Source: Nicotiana tabacum (Eukaryota; Streptophyta; Magnoliopsida; Solanales; Solanaceae). Taken from it: a stretch of DNA of 64,000 nucleotides. A model generated the notes under the pieces. That model saw only the letters and a program-made list of their open reading frames with translations. It had not been told where the DNA came from and did not search any database. Location: positions 65,691,190 to 65,755,189 of the forward strand of contig NC_134097.1 of assembly GCF_000715075.1 (NCBI RefSeq), given 5' to 3'. This document shows positions 35,171-46,312 of the stretch, one piece after another. The translations under genes were made by a program, and so were the position numbers. The stretch's first letter is position 1. Every line of letters starts with the position of its first letter.

Positions 35171-36260
35171 TCGGCGGACCCGGGATGATGTGGCGGTCCA
35201 GTTCCTAAGAATAGCTCCCTTCTCCATAGTCTGAATAGTGAGGCCTTCTTCCTCCTCCTCCTTAATTATCGCACTGCAATCCATATCCTCGTCCTCTAGG
35301 AAAAAATTCCTCAGCCCAGCTAAAGCTTCTTCTTCTGCAGTTCCCCATATTGTATCACCCTAGTGAAAAGTCTGACCAAGATGTGGCACTGGTTGCTCGA
35401 GAGGATAATAATGTTCTCACCATGTAGGTGACCAATCATCATACTCCTACCATGTATACTGGTATCCGAGCCCAAATGTTGTACCATGGCATTTTAGCTG
35501 TATTGGTTTAGTAATGCCCTAGAGATTCTTCCAAATCCCTTTGACGGGTTCATACCTAGTCCATGGCAGTATGATTTCTATTTTGTTACTCCACCATCTT
35601 TATTTCTCAACTACATTGGCATGTTCGATGTGGTGATAGGTTTCCCTCCTAGCCTTCTTCTGTTCTCAATAACTGGGATGGTTTGACTGGTGTAAATAGG
35701 ATTACTTCCATCTCCGTGAATGATCACCTCCTAATGGTTGCACTCAAACTTCATGGCCTGGTGTAGTGTGGAAGCCACAGCCCCAGCAACATATATTCAA
35801 GGTCGACCCAACAAAAGATTGTATGTAGATGATACGTCCAGCACTTGGAATTCAATATCGAACCAAGTTGGCCCCATCTGCAGGCAAAGGTCAATTTCCC
35901 CAATTGTAGCCCTTTGAGACCCATCAAAGTCTTTCAAGTTCATACTTCCTACCCATATTTAATGGAAACTATTGTCCAAACATTTTAGAGTAGACAATGG
36001 GCAAATGTTGAGACTTGAACCTCCATGTATCAGGGGCAACGAATTTATTTTCAAACTGCACCGTGATGTGCAATGCTCAGTTGTGACTTAAACCTTCAGT
36101 CGGTAATTGATCCTCGTGGAAGGTAATGTTATGACTTTCCAGCACCTGCCCTACCATATTGGCCATTTCTCCACAGGTGATGTTGTTAGGCACATAATCT
36201 TCATTCAACACTTTCATCAAAGCATTCTTGTGCGCCTCTAAATTTTTCAATAATCATAAG
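35171..36260 (-). pseudogene. protease region of Tat element A
   Basis: Read right to left from about 36230: VLNEDYVPNNIT, then MANMVGQVLES and LPTEGLSHN align closely with the matching part of element B (51408-51121). The segment holding the catalytic D is altered by a frameshift in 36050-36000. Further left, several in-frame blocks (such as EEEALAGL and LEDEDMDCSAI-like text near 35330-35230) give an acidic linker. At least ten stops or shifts lie in it. Confidence 0.7.
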
Positions 36261-37149
36261 ATGGATATCTAGGCGGGGGTTATGTTCAAATGTTCAACAA
36301 TGGAGTATTCCCTCGCCTGTACTTCCCTCCAAAGCTCATCCGGTCTAATTTCAATGATAGGTTTCTTAGTAGCAACCTCCTTGCTCGATCCTCCCAAGTG
36401 TTCGGGTGTATAGATTCTTCCCTTTCTGGTCATTCCTTGTGCGGCACCAGATTCTTTCATCTTTGCCTTTCCCTTATGCCTAGCTTCGGTAACGTAATCC
36501 CAATGTATGGCTTTGGAATTGAAAGGAGGTGTGGTTGATACTGTCAATATAAAAGAGGTGGCCACTTGTACCTCGAATGGAGCAGGTGTGGCTATAGGCG
36601 GGGCTACCTCTACCTCAAATGGAACCGATGTAGTTACCTCAACCTCAATTGACGACTGAGTCTGCACCACAATATGAGTGAGTGTGTCTGCAGGTTTAAA
36701 GTCGTCGCCTTCCCAAATAAGCCTGATTGACCCCTCGGGATCCCATTCTTCATCCGTCTCTATCACATGTACCCCATCAACCCTATGATATGGCAGAGGA
36801 TTATTGCGGATGTTGGGTGGAACTTCCTTTGCCTATATGACCTTATTGTCAATCAATGTCTGAATTTTATATTTCAATGTTCGGCACTCGTTAATGATGT
36901 ACCCCTTCATACCAGAATGATATGCACAGGTTATGTTTGTGCTGACCTATTGAGATGAGTTCTCCACTATCACAGTAGGAATATGAGAGACATAACCAGC
37001 AGCCTTCAACCTTTCATACAACTGGTCGATGGGTTCAGCAATAGCGGTGTATTGTTTGGGTGGTTTGCCATCTAAGTTTGATCGGGGTTTCTGGTAATTT
37101 GGTCGAGTTGGAGGTGAATGATAGTAGGCTAGTTAGGTGTTATAAGTAT
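36261..37149 (-). pseudogene. gag C-terminus and linker of Tat element A
   Basis: The longest intact part (36766-36269, 165 codons) reads MIETDEEWDPEGSI, a run of EVEV/FEVEVA imperfect repeats, and then EARHKGKAKM, GMTRKGRIYTPEHLGG and PDELWREVQAREYS. The PEHLGG block and the repeats match 51840-51433 in element B. 36767-37149 is the gag end with stops. The LTR at 37150 cuts it at the tataagtat position, which is uninterrupted in element B near 52330. Confidence 0.75.
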
Positions 37150-40100
37150 TGTCGCGCCCCCTTTTTTTCCTAAGCAGAAATCGGGTTTATAATATTTGGA
37201 GAGACAACTCATTCCTTTTGGGAACTGGTTTTGAATTTGGAGAGTCACCACTTAATGATTATGGTGCATTAGGACACCAAAAGAGTTCGATTTGAATAAC
37301 CAGAGATAGGGTAAGGGCGTGAATTATTCTAAGGGGAAGGTGTTATGAACCCCTCAGAATCCACTAGTGAGGTTCCCGGCCAGACAATTATTGTGAATTG
37401 AGGTGCAATTAATGTATAAGCAAATAAGGCTCAAATAATAGGGGATTTCAACACATAATGGTTTGAAAGTAAACAAGTTTTGAAAGAACAATTAGAAAAG
37501 CTGATTCTTTAGAACAAGGAGTTAATTGCTAAAGAATAAAGAATAAAGGAAAGGTGGTCCTAGGTTTATTGAAAATATGGATCACCCCATATAATGTTCG
37601 GTAATCACTCCTCAATGAAGGGCTACACGTGACATTATCACGTGGTCATCATATCCATATCTACCCTTCCCACCTCGTTAAGGTATTAAAGTGTGGTTGG
37701 TCTCGATTACTTACTAAATGCTATTATCCGTCCCATTCCTATCAATCCCGAAGGTACTTAGGACTACTAATCCTAAAAGGGAGGGATGCTAGGCTTATTT
37801 GGAGTTTCAAAGGTAAACATTCTAAGGAGACATAAAAAAACACATATTGCATATGAAAGTGGAAACATATAAGCATATAGGCTCAAGTATACCTCCTCAA
37901 ACAAACACATAAAGTAGCATGTCTTACACATACTGCTTAGGTCTGATTGAAAAGCATTAAAGGCGAGAGAGATGAGATTGTTGAGGCAGTTTTAGTTTAT
38001 TGCATAACTCAGATAAGAAGTCTGAATCAGGCCTGCCTACTGGTTATAGTGATTAACAGATTCGGTTTTACAGTTATTATTCTAAGGCTTGCCTAAGTGT
38101 TTAGACGGGGTCCTAAAGGCATGATACCTACCGAATTTAAAAGGTGACGAAATAGTAGAAGCTTGAAATAATTATTCGAAATCCTATAAGCATGCTTGTT
38201 AAACCTTGTTAAGTGAGTGAATTAGGTTATTAAGAGAAGTAGAATAAACAAAAAACTGAATTGGTTAAAGGTTCTGCAGGTGGTAGTATCTACTGTTACC
38301 GACTTTAATTCCTAGGAGCATGTTATCTTGCATTGATTGCAAATGAAAGCGAATCAGATTGATTTAAGAAACCCCTATAGGCATGATTTCTATGCATTAC
38401 TGGTTTTAAACCTTATAGGCATGACATCTAAATGATGTTTGAATATGCAGAATTAAAAGTACCCTATAGGCAGGTTTTCTATATGAAGTTGAATATGCAG
38501 AACTAAAAGTACCCTATAGGCAGGTTTTCTACATGAAGTTGAATATGCAGAATTAAATGTACCCTATAGGAAAGTTTTATACGTGAAGTTGAAAAGTATC
38601 CTATAGGCATGGTCTCGAGGTGAAGTTCGAATATGCAGGAGTTAAAACACCCTTTAGGCATGTTTTCTACCTTTGCATGCATAGTTACCCACCCTTTTCA
38701 CTAGTCGGCCCCAAGTGTTTATTATAACTTATTACAAAAAAGAATAACAAATTACATCAGAACAGAAAAATACAAACAACGTATAACCAGAGGAGGCCTG
38801 ATTCTTGACTTCCTCTCTGAGTTACGAGATAAACCAACTCAAAGACCATTGATCCAAAGCCTTTCTCCAATTTGAGTGTGTCAGAGTTCCCTAAGAGACT
38901 CAATGGGACTCCGGGCAGTGCTCACACCCAAATTGTATTACCAGAATAGGGACAAGTGCAGTGTGGAAGTGCCAGCCCTCAAGTGTCCAAGTTTAGAGGG
39001 AGCTCATGGGTCCCAAGGCAAGGGGGGGGGGCAGAACTTAAGTCTAAGAGAGAGTGGAATTGCAGAAACAAAATTTTAAGAACTAAGGAAGTAAAAGAGA
39101 GGAAAGAGGTGCTGGGAAATAGTTACAAAATTTATAACTTCACAAAAAAGGGGTTCAGGGATTGGGAGCTTGCAAAGAACCTATGTACTTAGGCACTAGT
39201 TAATTCTGGGCATGCACAGTAATAGGGAGTGCTGTTATGCTTACAAAATCAACCCAAATACATAACATATAGTGGTAACATAGAGGTTTGAGTCATAGAC
39301 ATCAATACTCAATACTATCATGCCTCAAACAAGCCATCAGTACCAAGCACATTGGGGTAGGGGTTTAAGATACATCATAAATTCAGAACAAGCCGAATTG
39401 CTAAAATAAGTACTGAATTAAACATAAGCAGCAGGCAGACAAACATGTAAAAGGATTAAGTAAACATATTGTTGTGACGCTGAAATCATAATCAGAACAT
39501 ACCAGTTCAGAGAAGCAAAATATAGTAAAGGCAGGTAGCAGAACTTTGAAAACAGGCCATAGTACAAGTAGTAAAGCAGAAGAGTGTGTTTTTGAGTGTA
39601 AGAGATTTTAGAACTCAGAGTGTTCGTGTGCTATATTAATGAAAGAGCGGGATATTTATAGTTTGAAAACAAGTAGAAAATAAGGCAATAATCATAGATT
39701 AGTAGTAATTATGGAACTATGTACCAATTAAAATCAAATCAGTATAAGGACTTCCTTTAATTAAGGAGTTGACATCAAACGGTAATGGGCAGAAAACATT
39801 TAAGGAAGGAAATCAAGTAAGCATCATGTGCAGAGTAGACAATTAGGGGTAAGTGCATAGAGGTTTAATTAAGGAAAGAATCTTTGAAATACTCGGTTAG
39901 CCAAATAAGGTAAGAAAACAAAGTAAAGTTGCAGCATATGGAGACAATCGAAAATCAGTACATAGCAAATCAGGGAGTCAAGGATTTCAAAATCACTGAT
40001 TTAAGGAAAGTGACATGGGTTCCCGTGAATAAACAAACAAAACAAGTCAGAAATGGGAGAATTAAAAGTCTAAGGAAAGTTTTCAAATCAACCCAAGAAA

Positions 40101-41558
40101 TAGGGGAATCAGTAAGGCGAAAAAAGGAAAGAGCCAGACACTTTAACACATGTATGCAATCAAAATTACACAAGGAGGTTTGAAATCAGTAACAAATTGA
40201 AGGTCATTTCAGAGGGAAATTTAGCATATAAATGAGTGCATAAGTATTAGGCATGCAAAGCTGAATTTAGGATAAAGAGAAGCGTCATGCAATCACGAAG
40301 TCAGTAAGTAGTGGACTATCGAAACATGGTAGTCACATAGGTCAATCTTAGTAACTCAGTAATAGAGAAAAGAGAGTGTATCAAATAGCATGCAAATGGG
40401 TCAAGTAAAAAGACTTTTCTTAAAATTGTAGTCTAGTTTCAAGGAAGTCAAAATCACATAAAGAAATAGAGGATGAAACAAAAAGATTTCGAATCTAGTC
40501 GAGCAACAGATGAGGCAGCTTCAGAAGCTCGAATAGGTCCAAAGAAGTTAGGGTTTTGAAATAAATCGAATTCAAAGAATGACGACCAACTATATCACAT
40601 AACAAATAGCCTCAGAAGTCGACTGAACCCCAAATTTTAGGGTTTTCACCATCAATCGAGTTCTAGAGATGAAAATGAGTAAATTATACAAATACTAACA
40701 AAAGTAGATTCAGAAACCTCAAAAGAAACTAAGACTTTTAACATGCAAACTCCAGTAGAAGAACAACATAAAGAAACACAGTAGAATATGTTAAAAATCA
40801 GAGAAAGCTTCAAATCAACTTTAACAAAACCTAAATCGGAAAAGGCAAGGGGTTTTGGAGGTAGAGTTTTGAAAGAAACCTTGAGAAAAGCGTTTAGAAG
40901 TTTAGAGTAAACACAGATCTAGAACAGATCTAAAGAAATAGGAAGAAACTCAAAGGCTAGGGTTTCGGAAGAACCCCAGATGGTGAGAAAGGCTTGGAAA
41001 ATCATCGATCTTAAGAAGAGAAGTCGAGAGTCAGGATTCAATGGCCATGGCTGGCCGGTGTAAGGTTGAAAGTGACCGAAGACAGCCATAGAACTTAAAT
41101 CACTAAGGTCTGGACCAAACTTCTTCGAGGTCTGGCCTTGAAACCATAGCAATCGGGCATGTAGCGCCAAGGGAGGTAGATACAGGCCTTCAATGGCTTC
41201 GGAGGCCATAGATTTGGGAGATTTTCAGGTGGTAATTGAGTGCAGCGACTAGGGTTTGAGAGAGAATTAGGAGAGGGGGGAATTCAAAGGCGGCTACAGG
41301 TGAGTAATGATTAGGGTTAGGGGTTAGTTCAGGTTAAAAAAGGAAGGGGCAGATGTGAGCCGTTGATCTAGGCGATCAACGGCTGGGATTAAAAGGGAAT
41401 CCGGGCGGGTTATTTAATTGGGTCATGGGTCGGTTTAGACAGGTATTGGGTCATTGTAATTGGGTTTAAAATTGGGTCCAATTGGGGTGTCAAATCCGGT
41501 TAAAACTGAAATGAAAAATGGGCTAACATTTAAATAGTCATTTTTCCCTATTTGATTT
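37150..41558 (-). repeat. Tat LTR C, truncated at its start
   Basis: On the minus strand it ends ...gggggcgcgaca (37150) inside the gag remnant of element A. The right side (LTR start) stops at 41558, where another LTR begins. The TGTTGATACCC start and roughly the first 400 bases expected from LTR A are missing. Contains a 61-base tandem repeat (38445-38665). It is either a solo LTR or the 3' LTR of a lost element. Confidence 0.75.
38445..38665. repeat. 61-base tandem repeat with CCTATAGGCA
   Basis: Three to four copies of about 61 bases: aagtaccctataggcag, gttttctatatgaagttg, aatatgcagaa. The first two junctions are very well conserved (near 38459 and 38510 for ccctataggcag); later copies are diverged. 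A local expansion of the motif scattered in the other Tat LTRs. Confidence 0.85.
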
Positions 41559-43016
41559 TGTTGCGACCAAAACACTTACGCAAGTGCACGCGATCGACAA
41601 GTAATATAGGAGTAAGTAAAGTATCGTTCCCACGAGGAATTGTGATCAACTTCTCGACTGATGTAGACTCAAACAATTATCAATTCAAGTTAAATTATCA
41701 CAAAATATATAAAGAACCAATTTACAACGTACTTAATAATTGCACAATAATTCAACACAAAATTACTACACCAATTTCACAATATGTTTATAACAATTTG
41801 GATAAATATATTCTCGGGTCATGGACTTGCTAGAAATTATGCTACTATTTTAGCTTTAGATTATATAATTGAATTATCCAGGTTATTGATTATAGGGTTA
41901 ATAATATTGATAAGAATCTTTCGAGTTCTTATGCATCTATTCAAGTTAAACAAATACCTATATGTCTATGGTATTAATATTAGCAAGAATGCATTTACAA
42001 CTCCTATTTTTCAACCAAACAAGGCAATTAAGTATATGTCTATCTTAATTGCAAATCTTTCACCCGATGCCCAGGATTCAGATCTTGCTCTATTTGATTC
42101 TATATGCAATCAAGAATTTCCTTTTTCAAGTTTAACTCAAGATTCGTAAATAATATTTCACTGTTAGCTGTGCAGTAAAATAATTAGAAGCAGAATCAAA
42201 TAAACAACCCATAACGATAGATTCAAGATCTTCAATCTAAGCTTCAAACAACAAGATCATCTAACACCCATGACCCCAGAATATTTGGGTTTTTAGCTAC
42301 TCATATTCACATAAAAATCAACAATAAAAGTCTTAAACATAATATAAACAAACAAATAGAAGAAAGTTTAGAAGAACTGTTTTAATCCTTGCTCCAAGAT
42401 GTTGTTCTTCTTCTTCTTTCTTAGCTCCAAGATGAAGCTCCTCCTTCTTCTATGGCTTTTTCTCCCTCAAAATCTGATCTCCTCTCTCAATAATGGAGCT
42501 TTACTTTATGTAAGTTGAGTGGATCCTCTCAGATTTCCCATTTTGCCCCCAAATAATTGATTTCCCGGACTGGACTAGCGCGCCCGTGCATTTGGCCGCG
42601 CTAGTTTGCCCAGTATTCTGTCTTGGACGCGCACAACTAGCGTGGCCGCGCATCTGGGCGCGCTACTGACTGCGCTAGTGGGAACTCGATAAAATTCAAA
42701 ACATGAAAGTTGTATCCCTTGTAAATAGCTTTCCATCAATATATTATGGAGCCCAAACGGAGTTCTGAGAAAAACGTTATGGCCATTTTACTCAACTTGA
42801 TTCCAACTTGATTTATTTAGCTTTAACTCAGACTTCAAAGCCTCGAATTACTCAAATTCATCCCGAATTAATTCTTAAGTTGGAAACTCTTCCTACAAGG
42901 CATAAATCATGAATTTAGTATAATTCATAATCATTTAAGCTCAAATATTTGTAAAATACAATAATTAAAGTGTTGTTACTACGACTAAAACACGAGTTTT
43001 TAGCCTACGATTAACA
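41559..43016 (-). repeat. 3' LTR of the unclassified element
   Basis: 1458 bases with TG...CA ends: the minus strand begins TGTTAATCGTAGGC (43016) and ends ...gttttggtcgcaaca (41559). The segment acttacgcaagtgcacgcg (41575-41593) sits close to the end, as in many plant LTRs of this type. 42584-42680 repeats tagcgcg/gcgcgcta-like bases. Confidence 0.7.
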
Positions 43017-43051
43017 CCCCACACTTAAACCATTGCTCGTCCTCGAGCAAT
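43017..43051 (-). promoter_or_regulatory. polypurine tract and perfect hairpin
   Basis: Minus-strand tttaagtgtgggg abuts the LTR start at 43016. Just beyond, attgctcg (43032-43039) and cgagcaat (43044-43051) form a perfect 8-base stem around tcct (AGGA on the minus strand). A second copy of the tract-plus-hairpin layout lies at 44621-44658, with different stem bases (ttgcatt and aatgcaa). Confidence 0.75.
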
Positions 43052-43059
43052 TAACATAC

Positions 43060-45124
43060 ACTTCATATAAGGACGATCTTTTTATCAAACAATTTCTTGT
43101 AATAACACATGTTGACACTTAGATACCAATTCATAATAATTCAACCTCAAGACATGACTCACAAGTGCCACGCATTTTCATAACTTGCCTACTTGCTCTA
43201 ACACAAAGGTCAAAAATTCTCCTTGCCTTTAAAAATCATGTGCCCTCCCACAAATAATATAGACTAGTTCCTCTCAAAATAATAATCAAGAATATTCAGG
43301 AACTCAAAATAGCAAGAACTAACTCACTCTCAGAAAAGAAATTCATGTGCAACAGATGACATACCATATGCTTGCCCCTAGTGTAATACTCTACTCACTG
43401 AACTTATTCAGTCAAGGATCTAGTAGGACTTTTATTGGTTGTAATTTAGGCTAGAAAAAAAAGGGTGTGAAAAATATAGAATGTAGTAACTGCACCTCTT
43501 TGAACACTTCCATACATACAACATATTTCAAAATTTCAGCACCATTCCTATGTTAAACCATCTCCAACCTTTTTTGAGATTTTACATACTAACAACAAAT
43601 TCCATTCTCTTCAAGCACCTTAGGTTAGGGAATGTTACTACTGAAAATTCATCCCCTATATATATACATATATACATATATGAATTATTCTTCACTTTTT
43701 TTTTTGATTTTTTTTTCCAAATAAACCAACCAATCTCTTCTCAACTTCTTCAACATTAAAACAACATTAAGTGCTCATGAGAGATAGAGGTGCAAACAAC
43801 TAATATATTACATAAATTGGTAAGGTTTATAACGTGGGTGCCAAAGAAATAGGATTAACGGCTCAAAAGGTTTGACTAAGATATATACAATTAGGTGGAA
43901 ATAATTATCAAACTGGTTCAACAAAGAAATGCCTATATCATCTCCTAAACTGAATAATGCTACTATTTCGCTTTGCAAAACACTTGGGGGCAAGTTCTAG
44001 ACATCAACTATTATACACAGAATATTCCAGCAATCCTTACTCACACATTGGCACACAATTCACTCAAGCTTGGATCTTTCTCGACTCTCTAGTCAAAGCA
44101 GTTAAGCATAGTCATAATTATACAATTTAAGGCACTTACTTTAGAATCAAGAATTGAGATTTGAACATCACAAATAAGGCATATATCACTTTTCAAGCAT
44201 GTGCATTTGAGAAGAATTAACTCTTTAATTTAGGAACTTTTTATTCAATTGACATAAAGGAGAAAAAAAATTACTATACTCGGTTCAAATACACCCTTGG
44301 AAAAGAACCATGGCATAAAGAAAAACCAAGGGGAATTATTTAAATTAAACCAAAACTAGCGTACATTAAATTGAAAAATAAAATAAACAAAAATATATAT
44401 ATTTTTTTTTCGAATTAATTCTGATTTTTTTTTCAACTAAATCAAGAAAATCTAGTAGTAATATTTCGAAATTAGGACTACTATCTATCAATACTGTAAT
44501 TTAACAAAACAAACTAAAAGCAACTTTAACACACTAAATAAAATCAAAAAAAAATAATAATTAAACTCAATCAAACAAAGAGCAATTTGACAAAGTAAAT
44601 ATATTATAATAGGGGCAAACCACCCCACACTTAAAAACTTGCATTGTCCCTAATGCAAAATAAAAACAAAATAGATCAGAAAAAATACTCCCTAAGGCCA
44701 TTGGCCTAAGCATCTTCTTCTTCAAATGTGCGCAGATATTCCTCGTCTTCTGAGGGAACATTGTCCCCATCCCCATCCTTGTCGACTACTAGATGCAACC
44801 TCAGGTAGTCCAATGTTTGATCTTTTGCTCGGGCGCCTAGACATTTTATCTGCACAACATGATATATTAGCTAAAAAAAATCATTTTAAGAGCAGGTGGA
44901 GTAAATACCCCACACTTATGTTAATATCATGTTGACACTTAGTATGTATAACAGGGATTCAGACTACCCTGTTCTTCAATTAGAATGATATAATATTTAT
45001 CGGTCTACCTAATATTAGAGATACTTACTACAATTGTACATACAAATAAAAATTACAAACTAAGCTGAAAATATAAACAATAAACATAAAAAGAAATTAG
45101 TCTATTTTACAAAATTCAAAATTA
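43060..45124 (-). other. non-coding part of the unclassified element
   Basis: AT-rich, with poly-A and poly-T runs (43689-43720, 44395-44440), a tatatacatatatacatata stretch near 43660 and a duplicate tract-plus-hairpin at 44621-44658. No supported frame. Confidence 0.45.
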
Positions 45125-45817
45125 TTATACAAAATATACTACACATGCGTATATACAAATCCTACATAGACAATATACAATGTGAACCACTTTTTGCTTC
45201 CACCTTAAACTTATGAATTGTACCCCTAACAAGGCATCAAGTCTGTCTCTATGCTTCTTTGGTGGGGCTACAAAGATAACCAGGCCAAGTAATAAATTTT
45301 TCACTCGACACTTCTCGGCCTTTGTATGAGGAATGTAATTTTTGCTTTTTGTCACAATAAATTCAAGAATATAGACACTTTCATCCTCACTCTTTGACTT
45401 CCCCATAGGGTCAGGTGGCTCGATTACTATCTTACTATCTAAACACAATGTGGAAAAATGATTGGAATGAGGTCTAATGCGCCATAACTCATGAATTTTA
45501 CTACTATTTACATCCCCATTTATACAAACACTCAATTCTTCTAAAGTAATGTTATCTACTCCCTCAGATGACTCTAGAGCACTCTTCTTAAGATGGACAT
45601 CCTCAAGAAAAATATGATCTAATGATTGATATTCTTGTTTTAGCTCCTCTATTTGGTCTAGAAGATTTTTTTCAGCTTCATACAACTCATCATTAAATTG
45701 TTGGGCGTTAAACGCATCAACCTTTGCACTCAAATATGAATCCAAGTTATGCACAATCAAGCCAAAATTATCACTTTTTTGTGCAATCTCATCTCTCTCC
45801 TTAGACCAATCTTTCAT
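45125..45817 (-). CDS. hypothetical element-encoded protein, probably N-terminally truncated
   Basis: The longest open frame in the window, 230 codons from ATG at 45817. I do not recognise its family. The first 85 residues are rich in charged heptad-like sequence (NLLDQIEELKQEYQSL) and likely form a coiled coil. The middle is acidic (KSALESSEGVDNIT) and the C-terminal part is basic then hydrophobic (APPKKHRDRLDALLG, then RICIYACVVYFV). The frame stays open without ATG for about 30 bases upstream, to a TGA next to the Tat junction, so the true start is probably lost. It lies between the lost pol and the 3' LTR, where plant gypsy elements carry extra ORFs. Whether it is expressed is unknown. 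Confidence 0.5.
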   Translation of the reverse strand: MKDWSKERDEIAQKSDNFGLIVHNLDSYLSAKVDAFNAQQFNDELYEAEKNLLDQIEELKQEYQSLDHIFLEDVHLKKSALESSEGVDNITLEELSVCINGDVNSSKIHELWRIRPHSNHFSTLCLDSKIVIEPPDPMGKSKSEDESVYILEFIVTKSKNYIPHTKAEKCRVKNLLLGLVIFVAPPKKHRDRLDALLGVQFISLRWKQKVVHIVYCLCRICIYACVVYFV

Positions 45818-45844
45818 CACCGTTGTTAGTAAACAACGCCGAGC

Positions 45845-46312
45845 GTCATTTCATGGCCTGCGAATCCTTTATTATACACTTCATGGCCCAGGACATCATG
45901 GTCTAAGGACGTCATCCTAACCTTCTAAAGACAACATTCAAGATCCGACAGGAATTTGCATCATGTTTAAATTACGCACCATATATGTTTGTATTGCTTA
46001 TTTGTAGGAATTCTGGCGAGCAACGACCGTCTTGGCAGGAGCGATCCCGCTCCAGTTCCCCGTAGCCCTATCAGACTTCAACTATTCACCCTGTCATTAA
46101 TATTGCGCCCGTTCTTGAAAAGTCTCCATCGGCATACTCCGCCGACGGATCCTGAACTACATATGGCCTAATTCCTGTAAGACCAGTGATATGTACGCAG
46201 CTCAAAAGCCAGAGCAGGCCTAAATCTCCTCGAACCATTTCGCTCGATCAAAATTGGCCATCATTTCTTTACCCGAAAACTCTTTCATCCTTTTCGGGTA
46301 AAGAGTGTCAGC
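45845..46312 (+). mobile_element. 3' UTR fragment of a plus-strand Tat element
   Basis: Phrases such as catggcccaggacatcatgg and gtctaaggacgtcatcc match, in inverse, the proximal 3' UTR of element A. It ends with a perfect 12-base stem (46268-46279 and 46291-46302, loop ctctttcatcc) and a degraded polypurine tract (gggtaaagagtgtcagc, 46296-46312) next to the LTR at 46313. The rest of the element to the left is gone. Confidence 0.75.

Larger units (their letters stand above)
27162..37149 (-). mobile_element. Ogre/Tat-lineage element A, minus strand, RT deleted
   Basis: Read right to left: C-terminal gag (37149-36769), gag-protease linker (36766-36269), protease and following region (36260-35171), intron-like spacer (about 35170-34946), integrase (about 34945-34041), long structured 3' UTR (34040-31586), polypurine tract (31585-31569) and 3' LTR (31568-27162). 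RT and RNase H, normally 2 kb or more, are absent between spacer and integrase. The 5' part is cut by the LTR at 37150. Confidence 0.8.
41559..45840 (-). mobile_element. unclassified minus-strand LTR element, 5'-truncated
   Basis: 3' LTR at 41559-43016, polypurine tract next to it, a long non-coding part (43060-45124) and an open frame (45125-45817). The right end is lost: Tat 3' UTR sequence takes over at about 45840. No RT or integrase is visible. The LTR ends and tract resemble plant gypsy elements; the clade is not determined. Confidence 0.65.
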
